Assembly: GCA_000985875.1 (NCBI GenBank)
Contig: CCRI01000006.1
Location: 186,001 to 250,000 of the forward strand
DNA from: Neorhizobium galegae bv. officinalis
Lineage (GTDB): Bacteria; Pseudomonadota; Alphaproteobacteria; Rhizobiales; Rhizobiaceae
Length of the DNA: 64,000 bases
Direction: 5' to 3'
In this document: one piece after another, positions 1 to 7,938 of the stretch
How positions within the stretch are numbered: the stretch's first letter is position 1
Layout of the letters: every line of letters starts with the position of its first letter
Notes under the pieces: generated by a model
Databases searched by the model: none
Told to the model about the DNA's origin: nothing
What the model saw: only the letters and a program-made list of their open reading frames with translations
Program-made: the position numbers and the translations under genes

Positions 1-125
1 GCCGTTCCCGAACGCCGCGCCATCTCCCGCCAGTTGTCGGCAAGTGCACCGAGATCGACCGTCAGCCGGACGGGCGCGATATCGAAATCGTCGGGATAGG
101 AAAGCTCGCTGTCGAAATCGGTCAT
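1..125 (-). CDS. alr: Alanine racemase, N-terminal fragment (partial)
   Basis: The minus strand from the ATG at 125 encodes 41 residues before the window ends, including the stretch LTVDLGALADNW. That is the start of strand beta-1 of the PLP barrel of alanine racemases, just before the lysine that carries PLP. The enzyme interconverts L- and D-alanine for peptidoglycan synthesis. It lies downstream of dnaB on the same strand, as is usual in Rhizobiaceae. Only the first ~10% is visible and the catalytic lysine is outside the window, so the call rests on the N-terminal motif and the gene neighbourhood. Confidence 0.8.
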   Translation of the reverse strand, partial: MTDFDSELSYPDDFDIAPVRLTVDLGALADNWREMARRSGT

Positions 126-445
126 GTCGGCTCGTAAGGCAGGAGTACGGTTGCAACGATCCTACCGGTTTCGAAGGCAGGAAAAAGACCGCTCCGGCAA
201 AATCCTTCGCGCTGCACAATCTTTTAGGCCGTCGGGAAGTCAGGCAACGCTGCGCAGATCGAAATCGGCATGCGGGAGTTCATAGGGAAGAACGGCGCGG
301 CATGTCTCCTCTCCCCAGCGGGCAGAAGGTGGCGGCAGCCGGATGAGGCGGCTGCCACAATAGGTCGAGTTTGCCGCAAGTCCCCCTCATCTGCCCCTCG
401 GGCATCTTCTCCCCGCCGGGGAGAAGAGAGAATGCGACCTCCCGA
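126..445. other. Intergenic region between dnaB and alr
   Basis: This is a 320-base gap between two minus-strand genes. Its centre (305-429) is a palindromic repeat described separately. The rest (126-304) shows no open frame with codon bias like the neighbours and no clear terminator. It must contain the alr ribosome-binding site next to 126 and possibly its promoter. Confidence 0.6.
305..429. repeat. RIME-like intergenic palindromic element
   Basis: The left arm (about 305-349) reads like CTCTCCCCAGCGGGCAGAAGG and ends near GGATGAGGCG. The reverse complement of the right arm (about 381-429) reads CTTCTCCCCGGCGGGGAGAAG-like and ends in GATGAGGG. The two arms are imperfect inverted copies of about 45 bases around a ~30-base centre. 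Arms with CTCCCCGCCGGGGAGAAG and CCCTCATCTGCCC cores are typical of RIME-type elements scattered between genes in Rhizobium and Sinorhizobium. No other copy was noticed in this window. Confidence 0.65.
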
Positions 446-1942
446 TCAATGCTCTTCGTACTGCGTAAAGCTTGGGTCGGCCAGATCGGCGAAGCGGGTG
501 TATTCGGACTGGAAGGCGAGTTTGACGGTGCCGGTCGGTCCGTGGCGCTGTTTGGCGATGATCACGTCCGCCGTGCCCTTGACCTTGTCCATCAGCACTT
601 CCCATTCGGGATATTTCGGGTCGGCGATGTCGCGGGGTTCCATGTTCTTCACGTAATATTCCTCGCGGAACACGAACAGCACCACGTCGGCGTCCTGCTC
701 GATCGAGCCCGATTCGCGAAGGTCGGAGAGCTGCGGGCGCTTGTCGTCGCGGCTTTCTACCTGGCGCGAGAGCTGCGACAGCGCGATGATCGGCACGTTC
801 AGTTCCTTGCCGAGCGCCTTCAGGCCGGTGGTGATCTGGGTGATTTCCTGGACGCGGTTCTCGCCGGATTTGCCCGAGCCGGTCATCAGCTGGATATAGT
901 CGACCACCAGGCAATCGAGGCCGCGCTGACGCTTCAGGCGGCGGGCGCGGGCGGAAAGCTGGGCGATCGAGATACCGCCGGTCTGGTCGATGAAAAGAGG
1001 CACCTTCTGCATCATCTGGCTGCAGGCGACGAGCTTTTCGAAATCGGCCTCGGTGATGTCGCCGCGGCGGATTTTTGACGAGGAGACTTCCGTCTGCTCG
1101 GAAATGATACGGGTGGCGAGCTGTTCGGCCGACATTTCGAGCGAATAGAAGCCGACGACGCCGCCGTTCTTGGCCTTGAACGAACCGTCCGGCTGGACTT
1201 CCGGTTCGTAGGAGGCGGCGATATTGTAGGCGATGTTGGTGGCGAGCGAGGTCTTGCCCATGCCGGGGCGTCCCGCAAGCACGATCAAGTCGGAACGCTG
1301 CAGCCCGCCCATCTTGCTGTCGAGCGACATGATGCCGGTCGAGATGCCGGAGAGATGGCCGTCGCGCTCGAAGGCCTGGCCGGCCATGTCGATGGCAAGC
1401 GCCACCGCGTCGTTGAACGACTGGAAGCCACCGTCGTAACGGCCGTTTTCGGCAAGTTCGAACAGCCGGCGCTCGGTATCCTCGATCTGCGTCTGCGGCG
1501 GCATGTCGAGCGGCGCGTCGAAGGCGATGTTGACCATGTCCTCGCCGATGGTGATCAGCGCGCGGCGGAGCGCCAGGTCGTAGATCGCCCGACCGTAGTC
1601 CTCCGCGTTGATGATCGAAACGGCTTCGGAGGCGAGGCGCGCGAGATACTGCGCCACCGTCAGGTCGCCGACCTTGTCGTCGGCGGGCAGGAAGGTCTTG
1701 ATCGTCACCGGGTTGGCGGTCTTGCCCATGCGGATGATGTCGCCGGCGACCTCGAAGATCTTGCGGTGCAGCGGCTCGTAGAGATGGACGGGTTTCAGGA
1801 AGTCGGAGACGCGGTAATAGGCGTCGTTATTGACCAGGATCGCGCCGAGAAGCGCCTGTTCGGCCTCGATATTGTTCGGGGCTTCGCGGTAATGCGGCTC
1901 TGCCGGCTGGATGTTGGCGAGCTTGCGTACTGCGTCGTTCAT
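446..1942 (-). CDS. dnaB: Replicative DNA helicase DnaB
   Basis: A hexameric 5'-3' helicase that unwinds DNA at the replication fork. The 498-residue protein has the N-terminal DnaB domain (NIEAEQALLGAILVNN, about residues 20-35). The C-terminal RecA-like domain has the Walker A motif GRPGMGKTS and the downstream DYIQLM Walker B/H3 region. Length is normal for the family. The frame stays open 10 codons upstream, but the ATG at 1942 (MNDAVRKLAN) fits family starts, and an AGGAC stretch precedes it. The gene follows rplI in the same direction, separated by a terminator hairpin at 2137-2171, and is probably transcribed from its own promoter in 1943-2136. Confidence 0.97.
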   Translation of the reverse strand: MNDAVRKLANIQPAEPHYREAPNNIEAEQALLGAILVNNDAYYRVSDFLKPVHLYEPLHRKIFEVAGDIIRMGKTANPVTIKTFLPADDKVGDLTVAQYLARLASEAVSIINAEDYGRAIYDLALRRALITIGEDMVNIAFDAPLDMPPQTQIEDTERRLFELAENGRYDGGFQSFNDAVALAIDMAGQAFERDGHLSGISTGIMSLDSKMGGLQRSDLIVLAGRPGMGKTSLATNIAYNIAASYEPEVQPDGSFKAKNGGVVGFYSLEMSAEQLATRIISEQTEVSSSKIRRGDITEADFEKLVACSQMMQKVPLFIDQTGGISIAQLSARARRLKRQRGLDCLVVDYIQLMTGSGKSGENRVQEITQITTGLKALGKELNVPIIALSQLSRQVESRDDKRPQLSDLRESGSIEQDADVVLFVFREEYYVKNMEPRDIADPKYPEWEVLMDKVKGTADVIIAKQRHGPTGTVKLAFQSEYTRFADLADPSFTQYEEH

Positions 1943-2136
1943 GGTCTTTTGTCCGTCCTGTCCTGCTGCCAAGCCGTCGGTTCTAACGGGTTGCGAGGCG
2001 TCCTGAAATGATTCAGTTCGCTACACACAGTGATTCACAGGCTGCTTACAAAATTACGGAAAACGGCACGAATCCGTTTGACTGTGGCAATCGGCGAATC
2101 GTTGGCGCGAGGCTTCATCCTACACGCTGAAAATAG

Positions 2137-2171
2137 ACAAAAAAACGCCCGGGCCTTGTCGGCCCGGGCGT
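2137..2171 (-). terminator. Rho-independent terminator after rplI
   Basis: Read on the minus strand, an 11-base GC stem (ACGCCCGGGCC and its complement) with a 5-base loop is followed at once by a run of T (plus-strand A run at 2139-2144). It lies 27 bases past the rplI stop. This is the clearest terminator in the left part of the window and separates the ribosomal operon from dnaB. Confidence 0.9.
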
Positions 2172-2197
2172 TCTTTGAACAGTCTTGGGAACGACGC

Positions 2198-2773
2198 TTA
2201 TTCGTCGTCGCCGGCGCCGTCGGCTTCCGGATCGAAGAAGTCTTCCGGACGCAGCGCATCTTCGTCGACGCCGTAGATGGCGTCGGCGGAGGTGAGGCTT
2301 TCGCCCTGGGACTGGCGGCTGGCTTCTTCAGCCGAGCGGGCAACGTTCAGTTCGACCGAAACTTCGACTTCCGCATGCAGGTGGATGACGACCTTGTGCA
2401 GGCCGATTTCCTTGATCGGGGTGTTGAGATCGACCTGGTTGCGGCCGATGTTGAAGCCTTCGGCAGCGAGCGCCTCGACGATGTCGCGGGCAGCGACCGA
2501 ACCGTAGAGCTGGCCGGTTTCGCCGGCGGCGCGCACGACGATGAAGGACTTGCCGTCGAGAACTTCGGCGACCTTGGCGGCTTCGCCCTTGCGCTCGAGG
2601 TTGCGTGCTTCGAGCGTGGCGCGCTCGGATTCGAAGCGCTTCTTGTTGGCTTCGTTGGAGCGGAGAGCCTTGCCGAGCGGCAGGAGGTAGTTACGGGCAA
2701 AGCCGTCGCGGACCTTGACGGTTTCGCCCATCTGGCCGAGCTTCGGCACGCGTTCAAGCAGAATGACTTGCAT
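2198..2773 (-). CDS. rplI: 50S ribosomal protein L9
   Basis: A primary 23S rRNA-binding protein of the large subunit. The N-terminal domain is unmistakable ([17 protein letters not shown] and [12 protein letters not shown], residues 1-31), followed by the linking helix and a C-terminal domain (about 75-150). At 191 residues it is longer than the ~150 of E. coli L9 because of an acidic tail ([17 protein letters not shown]...), typical of Rhizobiales L9. It is the last gene of rpsF-rpsR-DUF2232-rplI and is followed by a strong terminator. The ATG at 2773 has the AGGAAA-type ribosome-binding site expected for ribosomal genes. Confidence 0.97.
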   Translation of the reverse strand: MQVILLERVPKLGQMGETVKVRDGFARNYLLPLGKALRSNEANKKRFESERATLEARNLERKGEAAKVAEVLDGKSFIVVRAAGETGQLYGSVAARDIVEALAAEGFNIGRNQVDLNTPIKEIGLHKVVIHLHAEVEVSVELNVARSAEEASRQSQGESLTSADAIYGVDEDALRPEDFFDPEADGAGDDE

Positions 2774-2791
2774 GGTTAGGTTTCCTTTCGA

Positions 2792-3781
2792 TCAGTCAAT
2801 CTTGTTGTCGGTAGTCTTGTTGTCGGGGCTCGCGCCGGCTTTGAGCGGGGTCAGCGCGATCGTCCGCCTTGTGTCGGAAAGCCCCAGGATGAGGATCGCG
2901 ATCGCCGGCAGGACAAGTATGGAAGAGAGATAGCAGAGGACGAGGGCCGGGATGCGCCAGTCCTTGCCGAGGCTGCGGAAGTGCAAGGAGGCAAAACCCG
3001 CCATCAGGAAGCCGGCGCCGAACGTGCCGCAGATGGTCGCGCCGATCATTGCCGGAACGCCGCCCAGGAAAGCGAGCACGATGCCGCCGAGGAAGATGAA
3101 GATCGCGTGCCGGTTCATACGCAGCGCTGAGGGCATATCCTCGCGCGGGCGGACGGCCCGGCCGGAGCGCGACACGATGCGCACGGCGATGTAGAAGGCG
3201 GCAAACAGCAGAGTCACCCAGACGCCGCCCTGGACGAGCGGCAGCATCAGCACCAGCAGCGACTTGGTCTGCGCCATGCCCGCCGGTTCCGGTGTGAATG
3301 CAGGCTCCTGGGCCTGCAGAGCGGCGATCATCGCGTCGACCATCCGGTTGGTGAGTTCCGGGCCGTAGCCGATCGCAACCCCGAGCGCGATGACGGCGAT
3401 CGTCACCAGGCCGCAGAGATGCAGGAGGATGTCCGAGATCGGGTACCAGGCCATCAGGTTGTCCGGGCCGCCGAGTTCGGAAGCGGGACGCGCAAGGTTG
3501 GCGAGATGCGACAGCCAGCCCGCCGGGATCAGCGTGAACACCGCCATGGCGACCGCAAACATCGGTGACACGAGGATGGCGCCAAGGATGCCGGCAGTGA
3601 CGATGCCGATAACGGCCGCGCGGTTGCCCCAGCCGAGGCCGGCGATGAAGATCGGAAGCGAAGAGGCGGCGTAGAGCACGGACGCAAAGGACAGCTGCGC
3701 ATTCGCACCCAGCACGAGCAGGGTGGCGGCAATGCCGGCAAGGATGCCGGTGGGCAGCACTGTCTGTATCTTGTTCGTCAC
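2792..3781 (-). CDS. DUF2232 family integral membrane protein
   Basis: A polytopic inner-membrane protein of about 329 residues. At least seven hydrophobic segments are visible, for example around ILAGIAATLLVLGA, ILHLCGLVTIAVIALGVAI and AIFIFLGGIVLAFLGG. Members of DUF2232 sit between rpsR and rplI in many alphaproteobacteria; I know of no established function. I place the start at the GTG at 3781 (VTNKIQT), with AGGA 10 bases upstream, because family members begin just before the first membrane segment. An in-frame ATG at 3820 is the alternative. The stop is 18 bases before rplI, so the two are probably co-transcribed. Confidence 0.85.
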   Translation of the reverse strand: MTNKIQTVLPTGILAGIAATLLVLGANAQLSFASVLYAASSLPIFIAGLGWGNRAAVIGIVTAGILGAILVSPMFAVAMAVFTLIPAGWLSHLANLARPASELGGPDNLMAWYPISDILLHLCGLVTIAVIALGVAIGYGPELTNRMVDAMIAALQAQEPAFTPEPAGMAQTKSLLVLMLPLVQGGVWVTLLFAAFYIAVRIVSRSGRAVRPREDMPSALRMNRHAIFIFLGGIVLAFLGGVPAMIGATICGTFGAGFLMAGFASLHFRSLGKDWRIPALVLCYLSSILVLPAIAILILGLSDTRRTIALTPLKAGASPDNKTTDNKID

Positions 3782-3902
3782 GGTCTCGCTGTCCTGCTTT
3801 TTGAAGCAGTTAGGGGACAAGTCCTGAATCGATCTCTCAGGCGCTTCATCCCCAACATGGGGTTTTAGAGGTTCCGATCCGCGCCCATCGCGAAAGGGAT
3901 AG

Positions 3903-3929
3903 ACCCGCTGACTCTTAATCAGCGGGTCC
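3903..3929 (-). other. Hairpin between rpsR and the DUF2232 gene
   Basis: A perfect 10-base stem (GACCCGCTGA at 3903-3912 with TCAGCGGGTC at 3920-3929) and a 7-base loop lie 12 bases after the rpsR stop. On the minus strand it is followed by TATCCCTTT, a weak T-rich tract. It may be a partial terminator or a stabilising 3' structure that lowers expression of the DUF2232-rplI half relative to rpsF-rpsR. Confidence 0.7.
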
Positions 3930-3941
3930 GGTATTCGGAAA

Positions 3942-4196
3942 TTACGCTACGACGTAGGGCAGCAGGCCGAGGAAGCGGGCGCGCTTGATCGCCTGGGCGA
4001 GTTCGCGCTGCTTCTTCTGGGAAACGGCCGTGATGCGGGACGGAACGATCTTGCCACGCTCGGAAATGTAGCGCTGCAGGAGGCGTACGTCCTTGTAGTC
4101 GATCTTCGGCGCATTGGCACCCGAGAACGGGCAGGTCTTGCGGCGGCGATGGAACGGACGGCGTGCCTGGGAGGAGGATGATGATACGTCAGCCAT
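3942..4196 (-). CDS. rpsR: 30S ribosomal protein S18
   Basis: A small-subunit protein of 84 residues that pairs with S6 on the platform. It has the basic N-terminus and CPFSG motif ([16 protein letters not shown]), then [18 protein letters not shown], the conserved S18 core, and ends [14 protein letters not shown]. The length is standard. Its ATG at 4196 has a strong AAGGAG site and lies 22 bases downstream of rpsF, so the two are co-translated, matching formation of the S6:S18 heterodimer. Confidence 0.98.
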   Translation of the reverse strand: MADVSSSSSQARRPFHRRRKTCPFSGANAPKIDYKDVRLLQRYISERGKIVPSRITAVSQKKQRELAQAIKRARFLGLLPYVVA

Positions 4197-4218
4197 GGTC
4201 TTTTCTCCTTAGCCTCTA

Positions 4219-4698
4219 TTACGCACGGTCTTCGCGCGGACGGCGCTCGAAGCCGCCTTCACGCGGACCACGGTCCGGACGGTCGCCGAAGCCGCCTTCG
4301 CGGCGCGGAGGACGGTCGCCGAATTCGCGGCGCGGGCCACGGTCGTCGCCATCACGGCGCGGACGGTCGTCACGGTCGCGCTTCTGCATCATCGCAGACG
4401 GACCTTCTTCATGCTTCTCGACGGCGATCGTCATGTAGCGAAGAACGTCTTCGTTGATGCGCATCTGGCGTTCCATCTCGTGCACGGCCGGAGCCGGGGC
4501 GTCGATGTCCATCAGGGCGTAATGAGCCTTGCGGTTCTTGTTGATGCGGTAGGTGAGGGACTTGAGGCCCCAGTTTTCGATGCGCCCGACTTTGCCGCCG
4601 TTAGCTTCGATGACGCCCTTGTACTGTTCGACGAGGGCATCAACCTGCTGAGCGGACATATCCTGCCGGGCAAGGAATACGTGTTCGTAAAGAGCCAT
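4219..4698 (-). CDS. rpsF: 30S ribosomal protein S6 with Arg/Gly/Asp-rich tail
   Basis: S6 binds S18 and the central domain of 16S rRNA. Residues 1-95 form the normal ferredoxin-like S6 fold ([20 protein letters not shown], then [16 protein letters not shown]). From about residue 100 to 159 there is a highly charged low-complexity tail of [13 protein letters not shown], REGGFGDRP- and [13 protein letters not shown] units. These are encoded by near-identical DNA repeats (GGACGGTCGCCGAA recurs near 4280 and 4312). Extended S6 tails are common in Rhizobiales. First gene of the rpsF-rpsR-DUF2232-rplI operon. Confidence 0.97.
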   Translation of the reverse strand: MALYEHVFLARQDMSAQQVDALVEQYKGVIEANGGKVGRIENWGLKSLTYRINKNRKAHYALMDIDAPAPAVHEMERQMRINEDVLRYMTIAVEKHEEGPSAMMQKRDRDDRPRRDGDDRGPRREFGDRPPRREGGFGDRPDRGPREGGFERRPREDRA

Positions 4699-5104
4699 GT
4701 AAGCTTTGCCTTTTCTTGCGGTTGTCTACCCGGACCTCGGCGGCTAAGCCTCAACGACTGCTCCTGAACGGGAAGATCCCAGGCAAGAAAAGTGTTGTAT
4801 CGAGACGGTCGAGAGCGGAGACACGGGAGGCTTGGACCCTGTGGTCCCTGCGGCGTCCTTTTCGAGGAAGCCTGCCCTCCGTTCAGCCACCAGCCAGAAG
4901 ACCGGGTGTTGCGAACAGGGCGCTTATACGGATTTTTGGAGAGAAGGCAAGGGCGGTTCGTCGAGCATATTCAATTAGCGATGCCTAAATTATACTTAAG
5001 GTAGAGTTAACGGTCATTAAGGTTGAAAATCCGAGTAATCGGAGTATAGTCCGCTGCGGGAAAAGTGCTGGAGGGTATTCAGTCAAAGTGGAGGGGAATT
5101 TGTC
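4699..5104. other. Divergent intergenic region, rpsF and haem peroxidase
   Basis: This 406-base gap carries the rpsF leader on the left and the peroxidase promoter on the right. The rpsF-proximal ~100 bases contain short complementary runs (GGGATCTTCCC near 4770; CCGCCGAGGTCCGGG near 4735) that could fold. An S6:S18 autoregulatory leader is possible but I could not confirm its consensus. The right half turns AT-rich from about 4960 (AATTAGCG, AAATTATACTTAAGG, GTTAACGG). A GTGGAGGGG ribosome-binding site ends 8 bases before the peroxidase ATG. No additional gene is apparent. Confidence 0.5.
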
Positions 5105-6724
5105 ATGCATCATGGAGAGAAGAACTTTGAAGTAACCGCACCACGTTCTCGATTTTACCAGGGAGGTTTCGGACGGTTGTTTCCAGAACTTCCGGGCTGG
5201 GAGCCGGATACAACCGGTTTTACAGGTGCAGGGATAGGTAGTGCTGCGGCACTCGAAGCCTATTTCATGAATTTCGTCGCGACCAAGATGGTCGATACGA
5301 CGGCGCCGCCTGCGGGCGACTCCAAACTTCCGTCCGGTTACGTCTATTTCGGTCAGTTCATCGACCATGACCTGACGCTGGACACGACGCCGCTCAGCGA
5401 GGCGGAACTCGATCCGAACCGGCTTCATAACTTCCGGACGCCGCGGCTCGATCTTGATTGCATTTACGGGCAGGGGCCGGATGCGCAGCCCTATCTCTAC
5501 GACAAGACTGCGCCGGGCTGTTTTCGGATCGGCGAGATCGCCGGCACGCCGTTCAAGGATTTGCCGCGCGCAGCTGGCCAGGATACCGCTCTGATCGGCG
5601 ACCCGCGCAATGACGAGAACGCCATTGTCGCCCAGTTGCACCTGGCTTTCCTCTTGGCCCATAACACGCTCGTCAAGGCGGCGGTCAAGAAGGGCATGTC
5701 GTCCAGGAAGGCCTTCGAGGCGGCACGGAAGACGCTGCGGCGTCTCTACCAGTGGATTATCTGGCACGACTACATGGCCCGCATCTGCGATCCCTCCGTC
5801 CACAAGCGGGCGCTTCGCAAGGATCGCGACGCCGGCAACGGGCGAACCTTCTGGGAGCTCGGTTACGAAGACGTCTACGACTGGAAGAACAATCCGTTCA
5901 TGCCGCTGGAGTTTTCGGTCGCTGCCTACCGGTTCGGGCATTCGCTGGTCCGCAACGGCTACCAGACGAATTTCGCCAAGGGCGTCGGCGTTTTCACGCC
6001 GACCTTCAAGTTCAATGCCGAGGACCTCAGAGGGTTTCGCGCGCTGCACCTGGACCGGGTCGTCCAGTGGGACTGGTTCCTCAGGATGTCGTCCTCCGTG
6101 CGGCCGACATTCCCGCAGGTGGCCCGCAAGTTCGACAGCGTACTGGCGAATGCGCTGCGCGAACTGCCGGAGGATCCCGACAAGCCGGGCGACAACACCA
6201 GGATCCTCAACGTGCTTGCGGCCCGCAATCTGGTGCGCGGCGTCAGGATGCAGCTGCCGTCGGCCATAGAGGTCGCCAAGCTCCTGGACATCCCGATCAT
6301 CAATATCGCTGAAACCGAGCGGGAAGCCCTCTGGTATTATATCCTGAAGGAGGCCGAATTCGACGCCCAGGTCGAAGGCTCGACGCTGACCGTCGGCGGC
6401 GCCGGCGATCGCCTGGGAACGCTCGGCTCGATCATCGTCGCGGCGACGTTCGCAGGTCTCCTGAAGGGCGATCCTCTGTCGTTCTTCAATCTGGAACCCG
6501 GATGGACGCCCGACAAGGACGAGCTGCTCGACAGCGTCGAGGCGGATCTGGTCGCTGCCGGCAAGCCCGGCCTCAATGCCGATGAGCAGGTCAACGGCCG
6601 CAAATGGGGGCTGCCGACCATCATCCGCCTGTCGGGCCTGCCGGTCGACGCGGCGCCGTTCCGGCCGGCGCCGGTACCGGTTCCCGAGCCCGTCGTCGAG
6701 CCCGCGGCACCGCCGACGGAATGA
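5105..6724 (+). CDS. Animal haem-dependent peroxidase family protein
   Basis: A 539-residue member of the peroxidase-cyclooxygenase superfamily (An_peroxidase; bacterial peroxinectin-like group). These oxidise halides or organic substrates with H2O2. Family landmarks are visible: distal histidine in GQFIDHDLTLD (His88, with the adjacent Asp also a likely Ca ligand), catalytic GDPRNDEN near 166-173, and proximal histidine in AAYRFGHSLVRNGY (His279). There is no recognisable signal peptide, and a Pro-rich tail (PVPVPEPVVEPAAPPTE) ends the protein. It is monocistronic with a strong ribosome-binding site. The neighbour facing it is an RTX-like protein, notable because some bacterial relatives carry RTX repeats in the same chain. 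Substrate and location are unknown. Confidence 0.9.
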   Translation: MHHGEKNFEVTAPRSRFYQGGFGRLFPELPGWEPDTTGFTGAGIGSAAALEAYFMNFVATKMVDTTAPPAGDSKLPSGYVYFGQFIDHDLTLDTTPLSEAELDPNRLHNFRTPRLDLDCIYGQGPDAQPYLYDKTAPGCFRIGEIAGTPFKDLPRAAGQDTALIGDPRNDENAIVAQLHLAFLLAHNTLVKAAVKKGMSSRKAFEAARKTLRRLYQWIIWHDYMARICDPSVHKRALRKDRDAGNGRTFWELGYEDVYDWKNNPFMPLEFSVAAYRFGHSLVRNGYQTNFAKGVGVFTPTFKFNAEDLRGFRALHLDRVVQWDWFLRMSSSVRPTFPQVARKFDSVLANALRELPEDPDKPGDNTRILNVLAARNLVRGVRMQLPSAIEVAKLLDIPIINIAETEREALWYYILKEAEFDAQVEGSTLTVGGAGDRLGTLGSIIVAATFAGLLKGDPLSFFNLEPGWTPDKDELLDSVEADLVAAGKPGLNADEQVNGRKWGLPTIIRLSGLPVDAAPFRPAPVPVPEPVVEPAAPPTE

Positions 6725-6808
6725 TAGCCATCGGGGTATCACCGGGAGAACCGGCGATACCCCCGATAATCTCCCCGGGTAGGGCATGCTTTTGCTTGGG
6801 AGGTTGGA

Positions 6809-7750
6809 TCAGCCGATCTTGAGGATCGTTTGTCCCTTATCGAAGGAGAAGCCGTAAGTGAGGGCGCCGCCCTTCAGCGCCTTCTCGTCAAGCGTCACCG
6901 TGATCCTGTCGTCCGAGCCCTTGAAAGAGGCGGTCAGCACGTTGTCCTTGACGGAAATGCTGACATCCTTCTCGAAATAGCCGTCTAACCGCAGCGAGAT
7001 CGGGCCATCCGTGGCTATCGTGTCCTGGCCGCCATTCTTGCCGAACGTGTATTCGACGACGCCCTTGCCGGCCGGTTTGCCGGTCTGGTGGATGGTCACG
7101 GTGTCATTGCCTGCGCCGCCCGAGGCAAAGATGCGGCGTCCTTCGAGATAGAGCGCATCGTCGCCGTCGCCGCCATCGATGCCGGTCATCGTCTCGGCCG
7201 AGATCCGGATGCTGTCGGCACCGTCGCCGCCCGAAATCTCCATCGCCAGCTTTCCTGCAAGCTGGATGTCGTCCCTGCCGGCGCCGCCGTTTATGGCACG
7301 CAAAAGGGTGGCCTTTGCCTCGATCTTGTCGGCGCCGTCGCCAGCCTCGACGCCGGAGACGGAAGCTGTCTTGATCTTCAACGTATCGTCACCGGCGCCG
7401 CTATCGACATTGTAGACGGCGCGGCCGGTCATCGTCAGGCTGTCGTCGCCTTCGCTGCCGGATGCGTGGGTGATATAGCCGAGGCTTTCGCTGACATTCA
7501 CCTCGGACGTGTCGTCGGCCTTGCCGAGCGCGAGGATCTCGACAATCCGCGCCAGCGCCCGCTGCGCCGGCCCCTGCGTGTCGGGCTCGATGCCGCCCGC
7601 GCTGCCCGAAGTGAAACCCTGGGCGCTGCCGGAAGAGGAACTCGCCGAAATGGACGAACCGGAAAACAGCAACGAGGCATAGGCGCCCGCATTGGAGTTC
7701 CGATAGAACGAGTTGGTGATGCTGGTGATGGCTCTGTCCTCCGGCATGCG
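6809..7750 (-). CDS. RTX-like calcium-binding repeat protein
   Basis: About 313 residues. The N-terminus (ITSITNSFYRNSNAGAYAS) is followed by a Ser/Gly-rich linker. From mid-protein there are about six ~19-residue units starting with Gly/Asp turns: GAGDD, GDGAD, GAGRD, GDGAD, GDGDD, GAGND. The C-terminal part (GGQDTIATDG, then DRITVTL) resembles the domain after haemolysin-type repeats. Such beta-roll proteins bind Ca2+ and usually leave by type I secretion, but no type I exporter is nearby. The start is uncertain. In-frame ATGs exist at 7804 and 7750; a TATAAT at 7818-7823 favours 7750. A good GGAGG lies inside codons 3-4, 8 bases before an ATC. Confidence 0.7.
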   Translation of the reverse strand, partial: RMPEDRAITSITNSFYRNSNAGAYASLLFSGSSISASSSSGSAQGFTSGSAGGIEPDTQGPAQRALARIVEILALGKADDTSEVNVSESLGYITHASGSEGDDSLTMTGRAVYNVDSGAGDDTLKIKTASVSGVEAGDGADKIEAKATLLRAINGGAGRDDIQLAGKLAMEISGGDGADSIRISAETMTGIDGGDGDDALYLEGRRIFASGGAGNDTVTIHQTGKPAGKGVVEYTFGKNGGQDTIATDGPISLRLDGYFEKDVSISVKDNVLTASFKGSDDRITVTLDEKALKGGALTYGFSFDKGQTILKIG

Positions 7751-7938
7751 GTCCATCAGAGGCCGCAGATCCCGTCTTTCACATGCCGCCATCATACCGG
7801 ACATTGATTGAGAACAGATTATAGCAGCCGAGGGTCGCGAGACAGCGGCATCGCTTTGCGCGGTAAGCGCTTGGTAAAGAAAAAGGGATGCTTTGCGACT
7901 GCAGAGCACCCCTCGATCAAGTTCGGAGGATCGCCGGA

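Noticed and set aside
4270..4400. Short direct repeats resembling a CRISPR array
   Set aside because: They are in frame within rpsF and encode the Arg/Gly-rich tail; spacing is irregular and there are no spacers or cas genes.
4985..6787. 600-codon open frame antisense to the haem peroxidase
   Set aside because: It mirrors the codon bias of the peroxidase on the other strand, has no recognisable motif and no ribosome-binding site. High GC content makes such long antisense frames common.
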